Shown here piece by piece: positions 22,032-32,576 of a DNA stretch of 64,000 nucleotides. A program made the position numbers and the translations under genes. Origin of the DNA: Nephrocerus scutellatus (taxonomy: Eukaryota; Arthropoda; Insecta; Diptera; Pipunculidae). How positions within the stretch are numbered: position 1 is the first letter of the stretch; every line of letters starts with the position of its first letter. The notes below the pieces were generated by a model. The model had not been told where the DNA came from. It saw nothing but the letters and a program-made list of their open reading frames with translations, and did not search any database. The stretch spans positions 62,405,016-62,469,015 of the forward strand of contig OX352763.1 of assembly GCA_947095585.1 (NCBI GenBank), in the 5' to 3' direction.

Positions 22032-22081
22032 AAGTCCAGCTCAATCGTCAAGAAGAAGCGAAAGTCACAATCACCGGTAGT

Positions 22082-22091
22082 AAGGGGGGAG
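22082..22091 (+). promoter_or_regulatory. Polypurine tract before LTR
   Basis: AAGGGGGGAG immediately precedes TGTAATGACG, the expected plus-strand primer site for an LTR starting with TG. Present in all units (29016-29025, 36044-36053, 45945-45954), it fixes the LTR orientation as plus. Confidence 0.75.
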
Positions 22092-22990
22092 TGTAATGAC
22101 GAAATTTTAACGTCAAACTTTCGTCCTACGCCCGACGCAGGGACATAAGTCCCAAAAGAAAAAAATTGGACTTAAGTGGGACATATGTCCCAAATCGAAT
22201 TAGGGACACCCACCCAGGTCCCACCCAATCGGGACATAAGTCCCAAAAAAAATATGTTGGGATTTATGTCCCTGCGCCTTATAAAGAAGCCAGTTTATGT
22301 ATGTAATGAAAGTCCACAAATGTTTTTTAATTATTATCTACGACAAAAAATGTTTGGACTTATGTCCCGATAGGTTACGACACAAGCCCCTAATTCGATT
22401 TGGGACTTATGTCCCATTTAAGTGGGTCATAAGTCCCAAAAGTAAATAATGGGACTTATGTCCCTGTGCCCTTACACCCACTGGGCACACATGAAGAAAA
22501 ATCCCGCAAACGCTAGTTGAGTACAAATGCATGCAAACAAGTCCAGCATAGCAACACAGCACAGTCATGCAAATAAATCCAGCATAGCAACACAGCACAT
22601 GCATGCAAATAAATAGAGCGTAGCGACACAGCCAACGCAGTATGTACGAAATAACGAAGGTGACAAAATTCCAGATGGAAAAAACCCAGAAGATTTGCAA
22701 TGCATAAGCAGAAGAAAAAAACCCCAAATGCACTAGAGAGATAAGAGAGCTGCAAAGCTCCAAAGTTCACCAAGAGGCAAATCTTATAAAATGAGAAACA
22801 CAGGAAGCATTGTTCTCTTTCCTGTGAGCTCAGTGACACGGTTCACACGGACGACATCGGCAACAATAGTACACATATAGTAATACTGGAACACCAACTG
22901 CGAATAGGAGAAGTGAACACCTAAGGCGGAAGCTAAAAAAACCTGAAATATCCAACACCAAACTTGGTAACGAAGTCGACGAATGAGAAG
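22092..22990 (+). mobile_element. LTR of array retroelement, unit A
   Basis: Begins TGTAATGACG after the polypurine tract. The right end is uncertain: a TGGCGAC phrase at 22994-23000 resembles the start of an arginine-type tRNA primer site used by some gypsy elements, which would put the LTR end near 22990, but no terminal CA is seen. Contains the MITE at 22130-22471. It is followed by a leader-like region to about 23410. Internal sequence thus lies on both sides of one LTR. Confidence 0.6.
22130..22471. mobile_element. Palindrome-rich MITE in LTR, unit A
   Basis: Inserted relative to the LTR copy at 16615. Ends carry CGCAGGGACATAAGTCCC and its near complement GGGACTTATGTCCCTGTG. Flanks CTAC (22126-22129) and TTAC (22472-22475) may be a 4-base duplication. 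GGGACATAAGTCCC-like palindromes recur about six times inside, so single strands would fold into several hairpins. No ORF. Confidence 0.7.
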
Positions 22991-23411
22991 TTTTGGCGAC
23001 GGGATACGGGACAACCAACGTTGATCGGCGCTGTAATCAGGTTAGTCCAGTTCTCTCAGTGTGTTAGTTTAAATCCCCTTTCTTGGATTTCGAGACTCTG
23101 GCGGGCCTTACAGGACTCCATCCTGAAGTTCGATCTCTTTCACACAAATATCCCAAAACACTCTCCTGAGCGCAGAGCAACGTTCTTGCCCGTATCACGT
23201 CGCTACTAAACCCGAGTTTGCGGCTAAGGAACCTGGAGCAGTAGTGGGGTAACAAGAAAAGTATTATAATTGAAGTTTGTATAATTATAATTGAAATTTA
23301 ACGAGTCCGTTTGTAAGTTCAAAGGCAAACGACCCTGGACGCCGGCGAGCGTACTCCAGCAAATTTACCTCGTTTCAAACGATAAGTGCGTTGTACTACT
23401 GAGCAGAAGGT
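22991..23411 (+). other. Retroelement leader-like sequence, unit A
   Basis: Follows the LTR in every unit and in the copy at 16.8 kb. It carries TGGCGGGCCTTACAGGACTCC repeats, and in units B-D a second copy of ACTCTGGCGGCC. Short overlapping ORFs on both strands are not conserved as proteins. It holds no recognised gene. Confidence 0.45.
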
Positions 23412-23550
23412 CATAAAAGACTAAAAAATTAAAATTTTTCTTAAAAATTCTCTAATCGGGTACATTTTGTAAATGCTTTTATATTAACTTGCATGTGTCT
23501 GTCTTTCTGTCGGTTTATATGTTATTCTGTCACGCTTTTTTCTGATTGGT

Positions 23551-24585
23551 TTTTGGGGTAGTTTTGAGAGCGTCTTGATATGATGTTAAGGGAGTATTGA
23601 GGGTGGGCTTGAGGGGGTCTTGAAGAGGTCCTGAGAGTGTTCTTGAAGGTGGTCTTCAGAGTGGTATTGATGGTTTGAGGGAGTCTTTAGATGGTCTTTA
23701 GGGGGTTTTGTGGGGGTTTGAGGAGAGTCTGAGAGGGCCTTGAGTGTGGTCCTGAAGGGAGTCGTAGCATAGTCGAAGCGGTTTTAAGAGCGGAGTTCTG
23801 AGTGGATCCTTAGAGGGTATTGAGGGAGTCTTAAGTAGTTATTTAGGAGGTCTTAAGGGGGTCGTGAGTGGAACCTTAAGGGGGTTCTTCGGTGGTCCTG
23901 AGACTGTTTTGAAGGAGTCTAAAGGGAACCTTTAAGGGGTTTGAGGGAGTATTGATGGGAGTAGTAACGTGGTCTTAACGGGGTATTGAGGTGATCCTGG
24001 AGGAGTCTTGAAGGGAGTCCCGAGGGGGTTTTGTGAGGATCTTTCGTTTGGTCTTGAGGTGGTCTTTAGTTGGTCTTGAGCGGATCCTGAGGGGATTTTG
24101 TGAGTGTCTTGAGTAGAGTCTTAAGAGGGGGTCTTTAGTAGGGGGTTGAAAAGGGGTCTTGAGGAAATTTAATAGGGTCTTGAGTGCAGTCTTTAGAGGG
24201 GGTTTAGGTGGTCTGGTGAGTGTTTTGAAGGGGTCTCAAGGGAATCTTAATGGGAGTTTGAGGGGTCTTGAGGCAATATTAATGGGGCCTTGAGGTAATC
24301 TTGAGAGAGTCTTTAGGTAGCTTTCTGGGGGTCCCGAGGGGGTTTGTTCGGATCTTAAGTGGGGTATTGGAGAGGTCCTTAGGTGGTCTTTAAGGGATTT
24401 TGAGAGGGTCGTGTCTTGAGGAGTCTTGAGGGGGTCTTGAGGGTGATTTTAAGGGTGGTCTTGAGGGGGTCTCTGGGTGGTCTTGAGGGGCTTTTTAAAG
24501 GATCATTTGAGGGTCCTTTCGGGGTCTTTTGGAATTCTTTTGAGGGTATATTGGGGGACCTGTGGGTGTCTTGTGGGTATCTTTA
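23551..24585 (+). repeat. G/T-rich minisatellite, unit A
   Basis: About 1 kb of degenerate GGTCTTGAGGGG-type units of 9-30 bases. Strand composition is strongly skewed: G and T on the plus strand, C rare. Many runs of three to five G. The 63-codon ORF inside (24416-24607) encodes only the repeat and is not a gene. Confidence 0.85.
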
Positions 24586-24708
24586 TATTATCATCCTATC
24601 TGAATAATATTGAAATTTTATATACATATTTCATTAAAAACTAAAAAGTGTAAAATAAAATTATATAATTTTTTTTAAAAAAAGGTGCTTTTATTGAAGC
24701 ATACATAA

Positions 24709-25016
24709 AGGGTAGAAAATAAAATAGGTGGTAGATCTGGAGCAACTAGAACTGTTATAAAATAAATGAAAATTGCTGGAATGTTTTTAATGGAAATCCG
24801 AAATATTTGTGTCTTAAAACAATCACATAATTTAATTTGATCTTCTTTTAATCTTGTCATAAACCTTAAATGCTTAGAACGGTTCTTTTAAATTATATGT
24901 TTTATTTAAGCCACAAATATTCCAGATTTCCATTAAAAACATTCCAGCAATTTACATTTATTTTATAACATTCTAGTTGCTCCAGATCCTTCACCTATTT
25001 TATTTTCTTACCTTTT
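24709..25016. repeat. Foldback with about 105-base arms, unit A
   Basis: 24709-24812 and 24912-25016 are reverse complements with few mismatches (shared ATCTGGAGCAACTAGAA and TGCTGGAATGTTTTTAATGG), loop of about 100 bases. Present in B (31733-32040), C (39228-39530) and D (49124-49430); the right tip is altered in C and D. Confidence 0.85.
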
Positions 25017-25552
25017 AGGGAGCTATTTATTTTTAAAATTTTTATGGGTGCCCCCCGACCACGGGGCAGATCACTTCAAAATTTTATACAAAAATTGTTG
25101 TCAATCAATCAAAGATACACATGTGTATAAAATTTAAAGAAAATCGGGTTTTTTCTTTATAAAATTTGTATGGGTCCCCCTCGACCCCGGGGCGTGATCA
25201 CTTCCAAACTTTTGCAAATAAAATTTAAAGAAAATCGGGTACTTTTTTTATAAAATTCTTATGGGTACCGTACCCCGGGGCCCGATCACTTCCAATTGTT
25301 ACAAAAAGTGTTGTCCATCGAAGATACACAAGCGTATAAAAATTGAAGAAAATCGGTTAAATTTTGTAAAATATTTGCATGGGAGCCCCTTGATCCCGAG
25401 GCCAAATTTCAATAGAAAGGGTTGTAATCGGAGATACACATGAGTGCAAAGTTTAAATAAAATCGGGCTTTAGGAAGTGTGTTAAAAATTGATCACAAGA
25501 TTCTACCAGCCAGCCACGGGCACGCGAAGTTTATAGAGAATTTTATATATAT

Positions 25553-25860
25553 AGATTACAAAAAAATCCAAAAAGCTTTTTCACGGCTACATCTTTTACA
25601 AATGTTTTGCAATCGTCCGAGAGTAACAACTGTCATGGAAGGATTATCAAGTCTTCTTTTGGATATGTCTTTCAATTGTATGTCCCTTCCATTTGTGTGC
25701 AAAAATATAACAAGCACAACACGAACAGTTGCGAAAAGGCTATGGACCATACGGTCTGTTGCGTATTATTATTATTATTCTGAGTGAATTCTACTTATTT
25801 TACTTTCTCCTTTATGCCGGTTTTTTTGAAAATATTTTACAATATGTTATTTTTAAGAAA
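25553..25860. other. Interval between repeat and p190 block
   Basis: Both strands are open for about 60-100 codons (plus 25479-25787, minus 25556-25750) but neither product matches a family I know, and the plus one runs into a TAT microsatellite. Could be intron or unidentified exon DNA captured with the p190 exons. Conserved in B and C; in D it ends after about 85 bases at the deletion. Confidence 0.35.
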
Positions 25861-25878
25861 ACATTTCATTATTAGCAG

Positions 25879-26274
25879 GTTTACGCAATCTACTTGCACC
25901 TCCCAAACCAGCAATTGAAGTTAAAAGTGATAGAAGCTGCAGATTAATGGCATTAAGAACTCTACTCAATAAGCTGCCGTCTTCGAACTTATCTATATTG
26001 AAGTTCATTTTTCAACATTTTGTTCGGTAGATGAAATATTTTTATTTTAAAACTGTATAACTTTCTTTTTTTAAGTGTTTCAGAAAACTCTAAGTTAAAC
26101 AGTATGGATAGTAAAAATTTAGCAATTTGTTGGTGGCCTACACTAATTCAGATTGAGTTTACGGATATGAGTCATTTTGAGCAATTACGCCCGTACTTGG
26201 AAGATATAGTTCAGACAATGATTGATCAATTTCCTTATTTATTTTGTGGAAAAGATGCATTTGTTATGGTATAA
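25879..26274 (+). pseudogene. p190-type RhoGAP terminal exons, copy A1
   Basis: Fragment of a Rho GTPase-activating protein of the p190 (ARHGAP5/35, Drosophila RhoGAPp190) type. Exon 1: acceptor AG at 25877-25878, coding 25879-26026, with ALRTLLNKLPSSNLSILKFI. Donor GTAGAT at 26027, 49-base intron, acceptor AAG at 26073-26075. Exon 2, 26076-26274, in phase: VSENSKLNSMDSKNLAICWW then PTLIQIEF, ending KDAFVMV-stop. Vertebrate p190 has NLSICFWPTL at the same place. The frame is fully open across both exons and ends at a natural stop. Missing: everything N-terminal, including the RhoGAP arginine finger, so it cannot be an active GAP by itself. It is followed by about 600 bases of 3' UTR-like sequence. 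Flanked on both sides by ends of the unnamed repeat. Confidence 0.8.
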
Positions 26275-26925
26275 TGAAATATTTTTACACCACAAAGACA
26301 TTAAAATGGGTAAAAATTTCTTAAATAATTACGATTAAATGTGTGTTAAAGTGGAGCGATATTTTTATTCCATATATGTATCTAAATATCCCTTAGCAAA
26401 CCGTTTTTATAAATATATCAAAATGTCAAGAACAACTGAAATTACATAAAAACAAAATAAACGTTACTATATATAATACTGAATAAACAATTTTTGCAAC
26501 GCACAAAATGAACAACGATTTTTTGTTGTTATATGCAGTAGAAAGTCAGTTTAGTACATGATCTGAAATAAAATAAAATCCGATCAAAGTAAATTAAATA
26601 AATGTGTCTGCCTATAATAAATTAATAAAATAATTCTTAATAATTAATTTATTAAAAATAACTTTTAATTAGTTTCTAGGTATAGGTGCCTGCTAACACC
26701 CTCGTACTGACGACAAGGGTCCATAGCGATTAAATTATGTTAATTTGTATTGTAAATTTTATTCTTTTTAAAAGAGGCTAACTTTTTATTATTTGTTTAA
26801 TGTTTATTTTTTATTTTTTTGGTATGTTTGCTATATTGATTCAATAAATGTTAACCTTTTTGGAAAAATACTTTAGATTTTTATTTATAACTGATTTATA
26901 TTGATACATATAAAAAAACAATCCA
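26275..26925 (+). other. p190 3' flanking sequence, copy A1
   Basis: A+T-rich with several AATAAA signals (for example near 26456, 26482 and 26844). Homologous to the sequence after the second p190 copy in units C and D, so the genomic 3' end was carried along. No gene seen. Confidence 0.5.
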
Positions 26926-27009
26926 TAATAATTAAAGTTTTTCATGTAAATTCTCTAATCGGAGATAGACATGTGTGCAAAGTTTAAATCGGGTTAATTT
27001 TGAAAAAAT

Positions 27010-27639
27010 GTATATTGAAAGGATCCCCATGGCCTTGTTTGACTAGCAAAGGAAACAAAGTAGCAACTTAGCGACAAGTTGGATCAGCAAATGCAACTGA
27101 GGTCTAAGCCTCATATAATTAGCGCATGTTTCAAGGGATTTGCACCCATTTGCCTAGGCGATCTGCCATCAGCAGAATAGGGGGAATTACACAGAATGCA
27201 TAGGTGGCCGTAACTATCTCTGACTGGTGGGTGCGATCAAAACTCCACGTGATGGCCGCTGGTAATTTTCCTCGAATAGAGGAAAAGGTAAATGATCGGG
27301 CTAGTCCCTTCAAAGTAGGGTTGGCGCGAGACCAATAATCTCGCCCGTAGAAAAAACTTTATTACGGAACCACGAATCACGGCAACGAAATGGGCTAAAC
27401 GATTTAGGAATTTTCTCATGGAACGTACGCTCACTGTATAGAGCTCGATTTGCACAGCATCTAGCCGATACCATGTCAAAATATAATGTAATGCTGAGCA
27501 ATGGTGTAATACGAAAATTAGAATATGACATATTACAGCTGTCATGCAAGACATCATGTGCTCGGGGTGGGGTTTCTAGTCAGCAAAAGAATGAAACTCA
27601 CTGTTATAGGCTTTAAAGCAGTAAATGAACGCATATGCA
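27010..27639 (+). pseudogene. RTE 5' region and endonuclease start, unit A
   Basis: After a short end of the unnamed repeat (26926-27000) comes a non-coding RTE leader, then LGIFSWNVRSLYRARFAQHL (about 27388-27450; the WNVRSLYR motif opens RTE endonucleases), YYSCHARHHVLGVGFLVSKR (about 27530-27590), and VIGFKAVNERIC, cut at 27639 by the hAT-like element. The catalytic centre is not reached. Frames shift between the parts. The family matches the RTE at 63530-64000. Confidence 0.75.
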
Positions 27640-28456
27640 TAGGGTGTCCATATTTGTGTTGAGAAAAAACAGAACATATTCAAAAAAACATAAAATAATA
27701 ATTTCCCCTACGAAATACCCGCAAACGGTATTTCCTTTATCAAAAAAAAAAAAAAAAAAAACCGTTGTCCATTCGTTTCACTCATATAATTTTCTGTGCG
27801 GAAATTCATTCATTTATATTATATTATTTATATATTTATATCATATATATTATATTATCTTATATTTATTTAATTTATATATTTATATCATATATATTTT
27901 ATTATATTATCTTATATTTATTTAATTTATATATATCTTTTCCCCTTTTAACCCTCTTACCCACCCCTACACTTCAGAAGCCTACTGTGGTCCCGTGGTG
28001 GGGGCAGAAACGCGTTATAGGCTACCAATTTTAACCTCACACGGGTTACAGCCTGCCAAACTCTCGCGTGGCACGGCTCCGCTCTCTTTCCTAATTCATG
28101 GGTTATAATAACCTATTTATTTAATTATTTTTATTTTTATGTATTATTTATTAAATTTTTAATAATTATATTTAATTATTTAATTTTATTTCATTTATTT
28201 AATTACTTAATTATATTTTTATTTAATTTTTTAATAGATTTTTTGTTTTGGGATCTCCGGGTGTCGATACGACGGTCTGCCAGGTTGCTCGGTGGTAAAC
28301 TCCACCGGTCATCCAGGAGGGACTTTATCGAACCTAGGAAACTCTTAGCGAAACCTCTGGGGTCGAGAGGGTGTTGACCTAGGCCAACTTGCACATCTGG
28401 GACTGCTGGTCACATCGACGCCAAAACCGGTCGATGTTGTAGGGAGCTGTAAGGCA
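27640..28456. mobile_element. 1.07-kb hAT-like element, right end missing, unit A
   Basis: Starts TAGGGTGTCCATA after CATATGCA. Contains an A-run of about 18, TATAT palindromic tracts (27800-27935), a GC-rich island (27970-28090) and a block with GGGTGTCGATACGACGG and GGAGGGACTTTATCG. Complete copies in C and D show the right end; here it stops at GGCAC where MITE sequence follows and leads to the joint with unit B. No transposase. Confidence 0.7.
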
Positions 28457-28785
28457 CGTCCGACGCAGGGACATAAGTCCCAAAAGAAAAAAATTGGACT
28501 CAAGTCAAGTCAAGTCGAGTCCACTCGAGTCGAATCCAGTCAAGCCGGGTCACGTTAAGTCAAATCAAAAATCATTTTAAGCGAAGTCAATTCAGGTCAA
28601 GTTGAGTCAACTTAAATTAAGTCAACTCAAGTCAAGTCATGACGCACACAAATGATAACCCAAGCAACGAGAACGGACATGGCAACAACCGCACGATAAC
28701 AACCCAAGGAAAGAATACGGACATGGCAACAAAATGAATGAAAACATGGACATGGCCACAAAAACAATGTTAACAACCCCCAGCA

Positions 28786-28965
28786 ATGAACGCGGACACA
28801 GCAATAGCGGCAAAACCGGATGACGGAAAGCGCAAGCCAATCAAGAGATACAGAAAAGAACGAAAATGTGAGGAGGATCTCGAGGACATCAGGAAAAAGG
28901 CGCGCAGGAATCACGTCCATAGTAGATCAACGGCTTTCCACCAACCATCAATGGCAGAAGAGTGA
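28786..28965 (+). CDS. Small basic ORF before the LTR (unit B)
   Basis: Same 59-residue ORF as at 21852, with small substitutions (KRKPIKRY and ERKCEED instead of KRKAIKRY and ERTCEED). Function unknown. Confidence 0.3.
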   Translation: MNADTAIAAKPDDGKRKPIKRYRKERKCEEDLEDIRKKARRNHVHSRSTAFHQPSMAEE

Positions 28966-29025
28966 AAGTCCAGCTCAATCGCCAAGAAGAAGCGAAAGTC
29001 ACAATCACCGGTAGTAAGGGGGGAG

Positions 29026-29928
29026 TGTAATGACGAAATTTTAACGTCAAACTTTCGTCCTACGCCCGACGCAGGGACATAAGTCCCAAAAGAAAAAAAT
29101 TGGTGGGACATAGGTCCCAAATCGAATTAGGGACACCCACCCAGGTCTAACCCAATCGGGACATAAGTCCCAAAAAAAATATGTTGGGATTTATGTCCCT
29201 GCGCCTTATAAAGAAGCCAGTTTATGTATGTAATGAAACTCCACAAATGTTTTTTATTTATTATCTACGACAAAAAATGTTTGGACTTATGTCCCGATAG
29301 GTTACGACATAAGCCCCTAATTCGATTTGGGACTTATGTCCCATTTAAGTGGGTCATAAGTCCCAAAAGTAAATATTGGGACTTATGTCCCTGTGCCCTT
29401 ACACCCACTGGGCACACATGAAGAAAAATCCCGCAAACGCTAGTTGAGTACAAATGCATGCAAACAAGTCCAGCATAACAACACAGCACAGTCATGCAAA
29501 TAAATCCAGCATAGCAAAACAGCACATGCATGCAAATAAATCGAGCGTAGCGACACAGCCAACGCAGTATGTACGAAATAACGAAGGTGACAAAATTCCA
29601 GATGGAAAAAACCCAAAAGATTTGCAATGCATAAGCAGAAGAAAAAAACCCTAAATGCACTAGAGAGATAAGAGAGCTGCAAAGCTCCAAAGTTCACCAA
29701 GAGGCAAATCTTATAAAATGAGAAACACAGGAAGCATTGTTCTCTTTCCTGTGAGATCAGTGACACGGTACACACGGACGACATCGGCAACAATAGTACA
29801 CATATAGTAATACTGGAACACCAACTGCGAATAGGAGAAGTGAACACCTAAGGCGGAAGCTAAAAAAAACCTGAAATATCCAACACCAAACTTGGTAACG
29901 AAGTATACGAATGAGAAGTTTTGGCGAC
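29026..29928 (+). mobile_element. LTR of array retroelement, unit B
   Basis: Same as unit A: starts TGTAATGACG after the polypurine tract, TGGCGAC at 29932. MITE at 29064-29398 inside (slightly shorter, lacking GACTTAAG near its left end). Right boundary uncertain. Confidence 0.6.
29064..29398. mobile_element. Palindrome-rich MITE in LTR, unit B
   Basis: Same element as 22130-22471; flanks CTAC and TTAC; internal GGGACATAAGTCCC palindromes. Confidence 0.7.
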
Positions 29929-30433
29929 GGGATACGGGACAACCAACGTTGATCGGCGCTGTAATCAGGTTAGTCCAGTCCTCTCAGTGTGTTAGTTTAA
30001 ATCCCCTTTCTTGGTTTCGAGACTCTGGCGGGCCTTACAGGACTCCATCTCGAATCCTGGAAGATCTTGATATGGTGAAATTTCCCTTCCCTGTAGAGAC
30101 CATTCGGCCTCAGTACTCTGGCGGCCTTACAAGACTCCATCCTGAAGTTCGATCTCTTTCAGGGCCAAATATCCCAAAACACTCTCCTGAGCGCAGAGCA
30201 ACGTTCTTGCCCGTATCACGTCGCTACTAAACCCGAGTTTGCGGCTAAGGAACCTGGAGCAGTAGTGGGGTAACAAGAAAAGTATTATAATTGAAGTTTG
30301 TATAATTATAATTGAAATTTAACGAGTCCGTTTGTAAGTTCAAAGGCAAACGACCCTGGACGCCGGCGAGCGTACTCCAGCAAATTTACCTCGTTTCAAA
30401 CGATAAGTGCGTTGTACTACTGAGCAGAAGGTG

Positions 30434-32576
30434 TCATAAAAGGCCATAAAAATTAAAATTTTTCTTAATAATTCTCTAATCGGGTACATTTTGTAAATGC
30501 TTTTATATTAACTTGCATGTGTCTGTCTTTCTGTCGGTTTATATGTTATTCTGTCACGCTTTTTTCTGATTGGTTTTTGGGGTAGTTTTGAGAGCGTCTT
30601 GATATGATGTTAAGGGAGTATTGAGGATGGGCTTGAGGGGGTCTTGAAGAGGTCCTGAGAGTGTTCTTGAAGGTGGTCTTCAGAGTGGTATTGATGGTTT
30701 GAGGGAGTCTTTAGATGGTCTTTAGGGGGTTTTGTGGGGGTTTGAGGAGAGTCTGAGAGGGCCTTGAGTGTGGTCCTGAAGGGAGTCGTAGCATAGTCGA
30801 GGCGGTTTTAAGAGCGTAGTTCTGAGTGGATCCTTAGAGGGTATTGAGGGAGTCTTAAGTAGTTATTTAGGAGGTCTTAAGGGGGTCGTGAGTGGAACCT
30901 TAAGGGGGTTCTTCGGTGGTCCTGAGACTGTTTTGAGGGAGTCTAAAGGGAACCTTTAAGGGGTTTGAGGGAGTATTGATGGGAGTAGTAACGTGGTCTT
31001 AACGGGGTATTGAGGTGATCCTGGAGGAGTCTTGAAGGGAGTCCCGAGGGGGTTTTGTGAGGATCTTTCGTTTGGTCTTGAGGTGGTCTTTAGTTGGTCT
31101 TGAGCGGATCCTGAGGGGATTTTGTGAGTGTCTTGAGTAGAGTCTTAAGAGGGGGTCTTTAGTAGGGGGTTGAAAAGGGGTCTTGAGGAAATTTAATAGG
31201 GTCTTGAGTGCAGTCTTTAGAGGGGGTTTAGGTGGTCTGGAGAGTGTTTTGAAGGGGTCTCAAGGGAATCTTAATGGGAGTTTGAGGGGTCTTGAGGCAA
31301 TATTAATGGGGCCTTGAGGTAATCTTGAGAGAGTCTTTAGGTAGCTTTCTGGGGGTCCCGAGGGGGTTTGTTCGGATCTTAAGTGGGGTATTGGAGAGGT
31401 CCTTAGGTGGTCTTTAAGGGATTTTGAGAGGGTCGTGTCTTGAGGAGTCTTGAGGGGGTCTTGAGGGTGATTTTAAGGGTGGTCTTGAGGGGGTCTCTGG
31501 GTGGTCTTGAGGGGCTTTTTAAAGGATCATTTGAGGGTCCTTTCGGGGTCTTTTGGAATTCTTTTGAGGGTATATTGGGGGACCTGTGGGTGTCTTGTGG
31601 GTATCTTTATATTATCATCCTATCTGAATAATATTGAAATTTTATATACATATTTCATTAAAAACTAAAAAGTGTAAAATAAAATTATATAATTTTTTTT
31701 AAAAAAAGGTGCTTTTATTGAAGCATACATAAAGGGTAGAAAATAAAATAGGTGGTAGATCTGGAGCAACTAGAACTGTTATAAAATAAATGAAAATTGC
31801 TGGAATGTTTTTAATGGAAATCCGAAATATTTGTGTCTTAAAACAATCACATAATTTAATTTGATCTTCTTTTAATCTTGTCATAAACCTTAAATGCTTA
31901 GAACGGTTCTTTTAAATTATATGTTTTATTTAAGCCACAAATATTCCAGATTTCCATTAAAAACATTCCAGCAATTTACATTTATTTTATAACATTCTAG
32001 TTGCTCCAGATCCTTCACCTATTTTATTTTCTTACCTTTTAGGGAGCTATTTATTTTTAAAATTTTTATGGGTGCCCCCCGACCACGGGGCAGATCACTT
32101 CAAAATTTTATACAAAAATTGTTGTCAATCAATCAAAGATACACATGTGTATAAAATTTAAAGAAAATCGGGTTTTTTCTTTATAAAATTTGTATGGGTC
32201 CCCCTCGACCCCGGGGCGTGATCACTTCCAAACTTTTGCAAATAAAATTTAAAGAAAATCGGGTACTTTTTTTATAAAATTCTTATGGGTACCGTACCCC
32301 GGGGCCCGATCACTTCCAATTGTTACAAAAAGTGTTGTCCATCGAAGATACACAAGCGTATAAAAATTGAAGAAAATCGGTTAAATTTTGTAAAATATTT
32401 GCATGGGAGCCCCTTGATCCCGAGGCCAAATTTCAATAGAAAGGGTTGTAATCGGAGATACACATGAGTGCAAAGTTTAAATAAAATCGGGCTTTAGGAA
32501 GTGTGTTAAAAATTGATCACAAGATTCTACCAGCCAGCCACGGGCACGCGAAGTTTATAGAGAATTTTATATATAT
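30434..32576 (+). repeat. Repeat element with minisatellite, unit B
   Basis: Same as 23412-25552. Minisatellite at 30575-31609, foldback at 31733-32040, four ATGGG/CCCC blocks at 32060-32430. Confidence 0.6.
30575..31609 (+). repeat. G/T-rich minisatellite, unit B
   Basis: Near-identical to 23551-24585, with scattered single-base changes only, so unit duplication is recent compared with minisatellite decay. Confidence 0.85.

Larger units (their letters stand above)
23412..25552 (+). repeat. Repeat element with minisatellite, unit A
   Basis: Starts with AAAATTTTTCTTAAAAATTC followed by TCTAATCGGG and ends GGGCACGCGAAGTTTATAGAG then AATTTTATATA, the same terminal motifs as the unnamed repeat at 1690-2115. 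Inside: G/T-rich minisatellite (23551-24585), foldback (24709-25016), then four tandem ATGGG...CCCCGGGGC-type blocks (25040, 25165, 25258, 25375) each followed by GATCACTTC and AAAATCGGG phrases. Possibly a non-autonomous Helitron/Helentron-like element; no transposase or helicase inside. Confidence 0.6.
21490..28500 (+). repeat. Array unit A (about 7.0 kb)
   Basis: First of four head-to-tail composite units. Order: AAGTC tract, small ORF, polypurine tract, LTR with MITE, leader, repeat with minisatellite and foldback, p190 RhoGAP exons, RTE fragment, hAT-like element (right end missing), then the left end of the MITE. Joint A/B is at 28500 (TTGGACT then CAAGTCAAGTC). Relative to B it lacks about 90 bases of the leader, between two ACTCCATC direct repeats (near 23115). 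Confidence 0.9.

Noticed and set aside
22407..22839. Minus-strand 108-118-codon ORFs with hydrophobic, Cys-rich sequence across the LTR
   Set aside because: Antisense of the LTR and its CATGCAAATAAATCCAGC repeats; no domain, and conserved only because the units are nearly identical.
24416..24607. 63-codon ORF (MRSLEGVLRVILRVV) repeated in all units
   Set aside because: It lies wholly inside the G/T-rich minisatellite and its residues simply follow the repeat unit.
25479..25787. 102-codon ORF before the p190 exons as an additional p190 exon
   Set aside because: Its product does not resemble the RhoGAP region expected before exon 1, and it ends in a TAT microsatellite.
27635..28034. Tyr/Ile-rich ORFs (FIYIILFIYLYHIYY) in every hAT-like copy
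   Set aside because: Translation of TATAT tracts and an A-run; frames differ between copies with run length.
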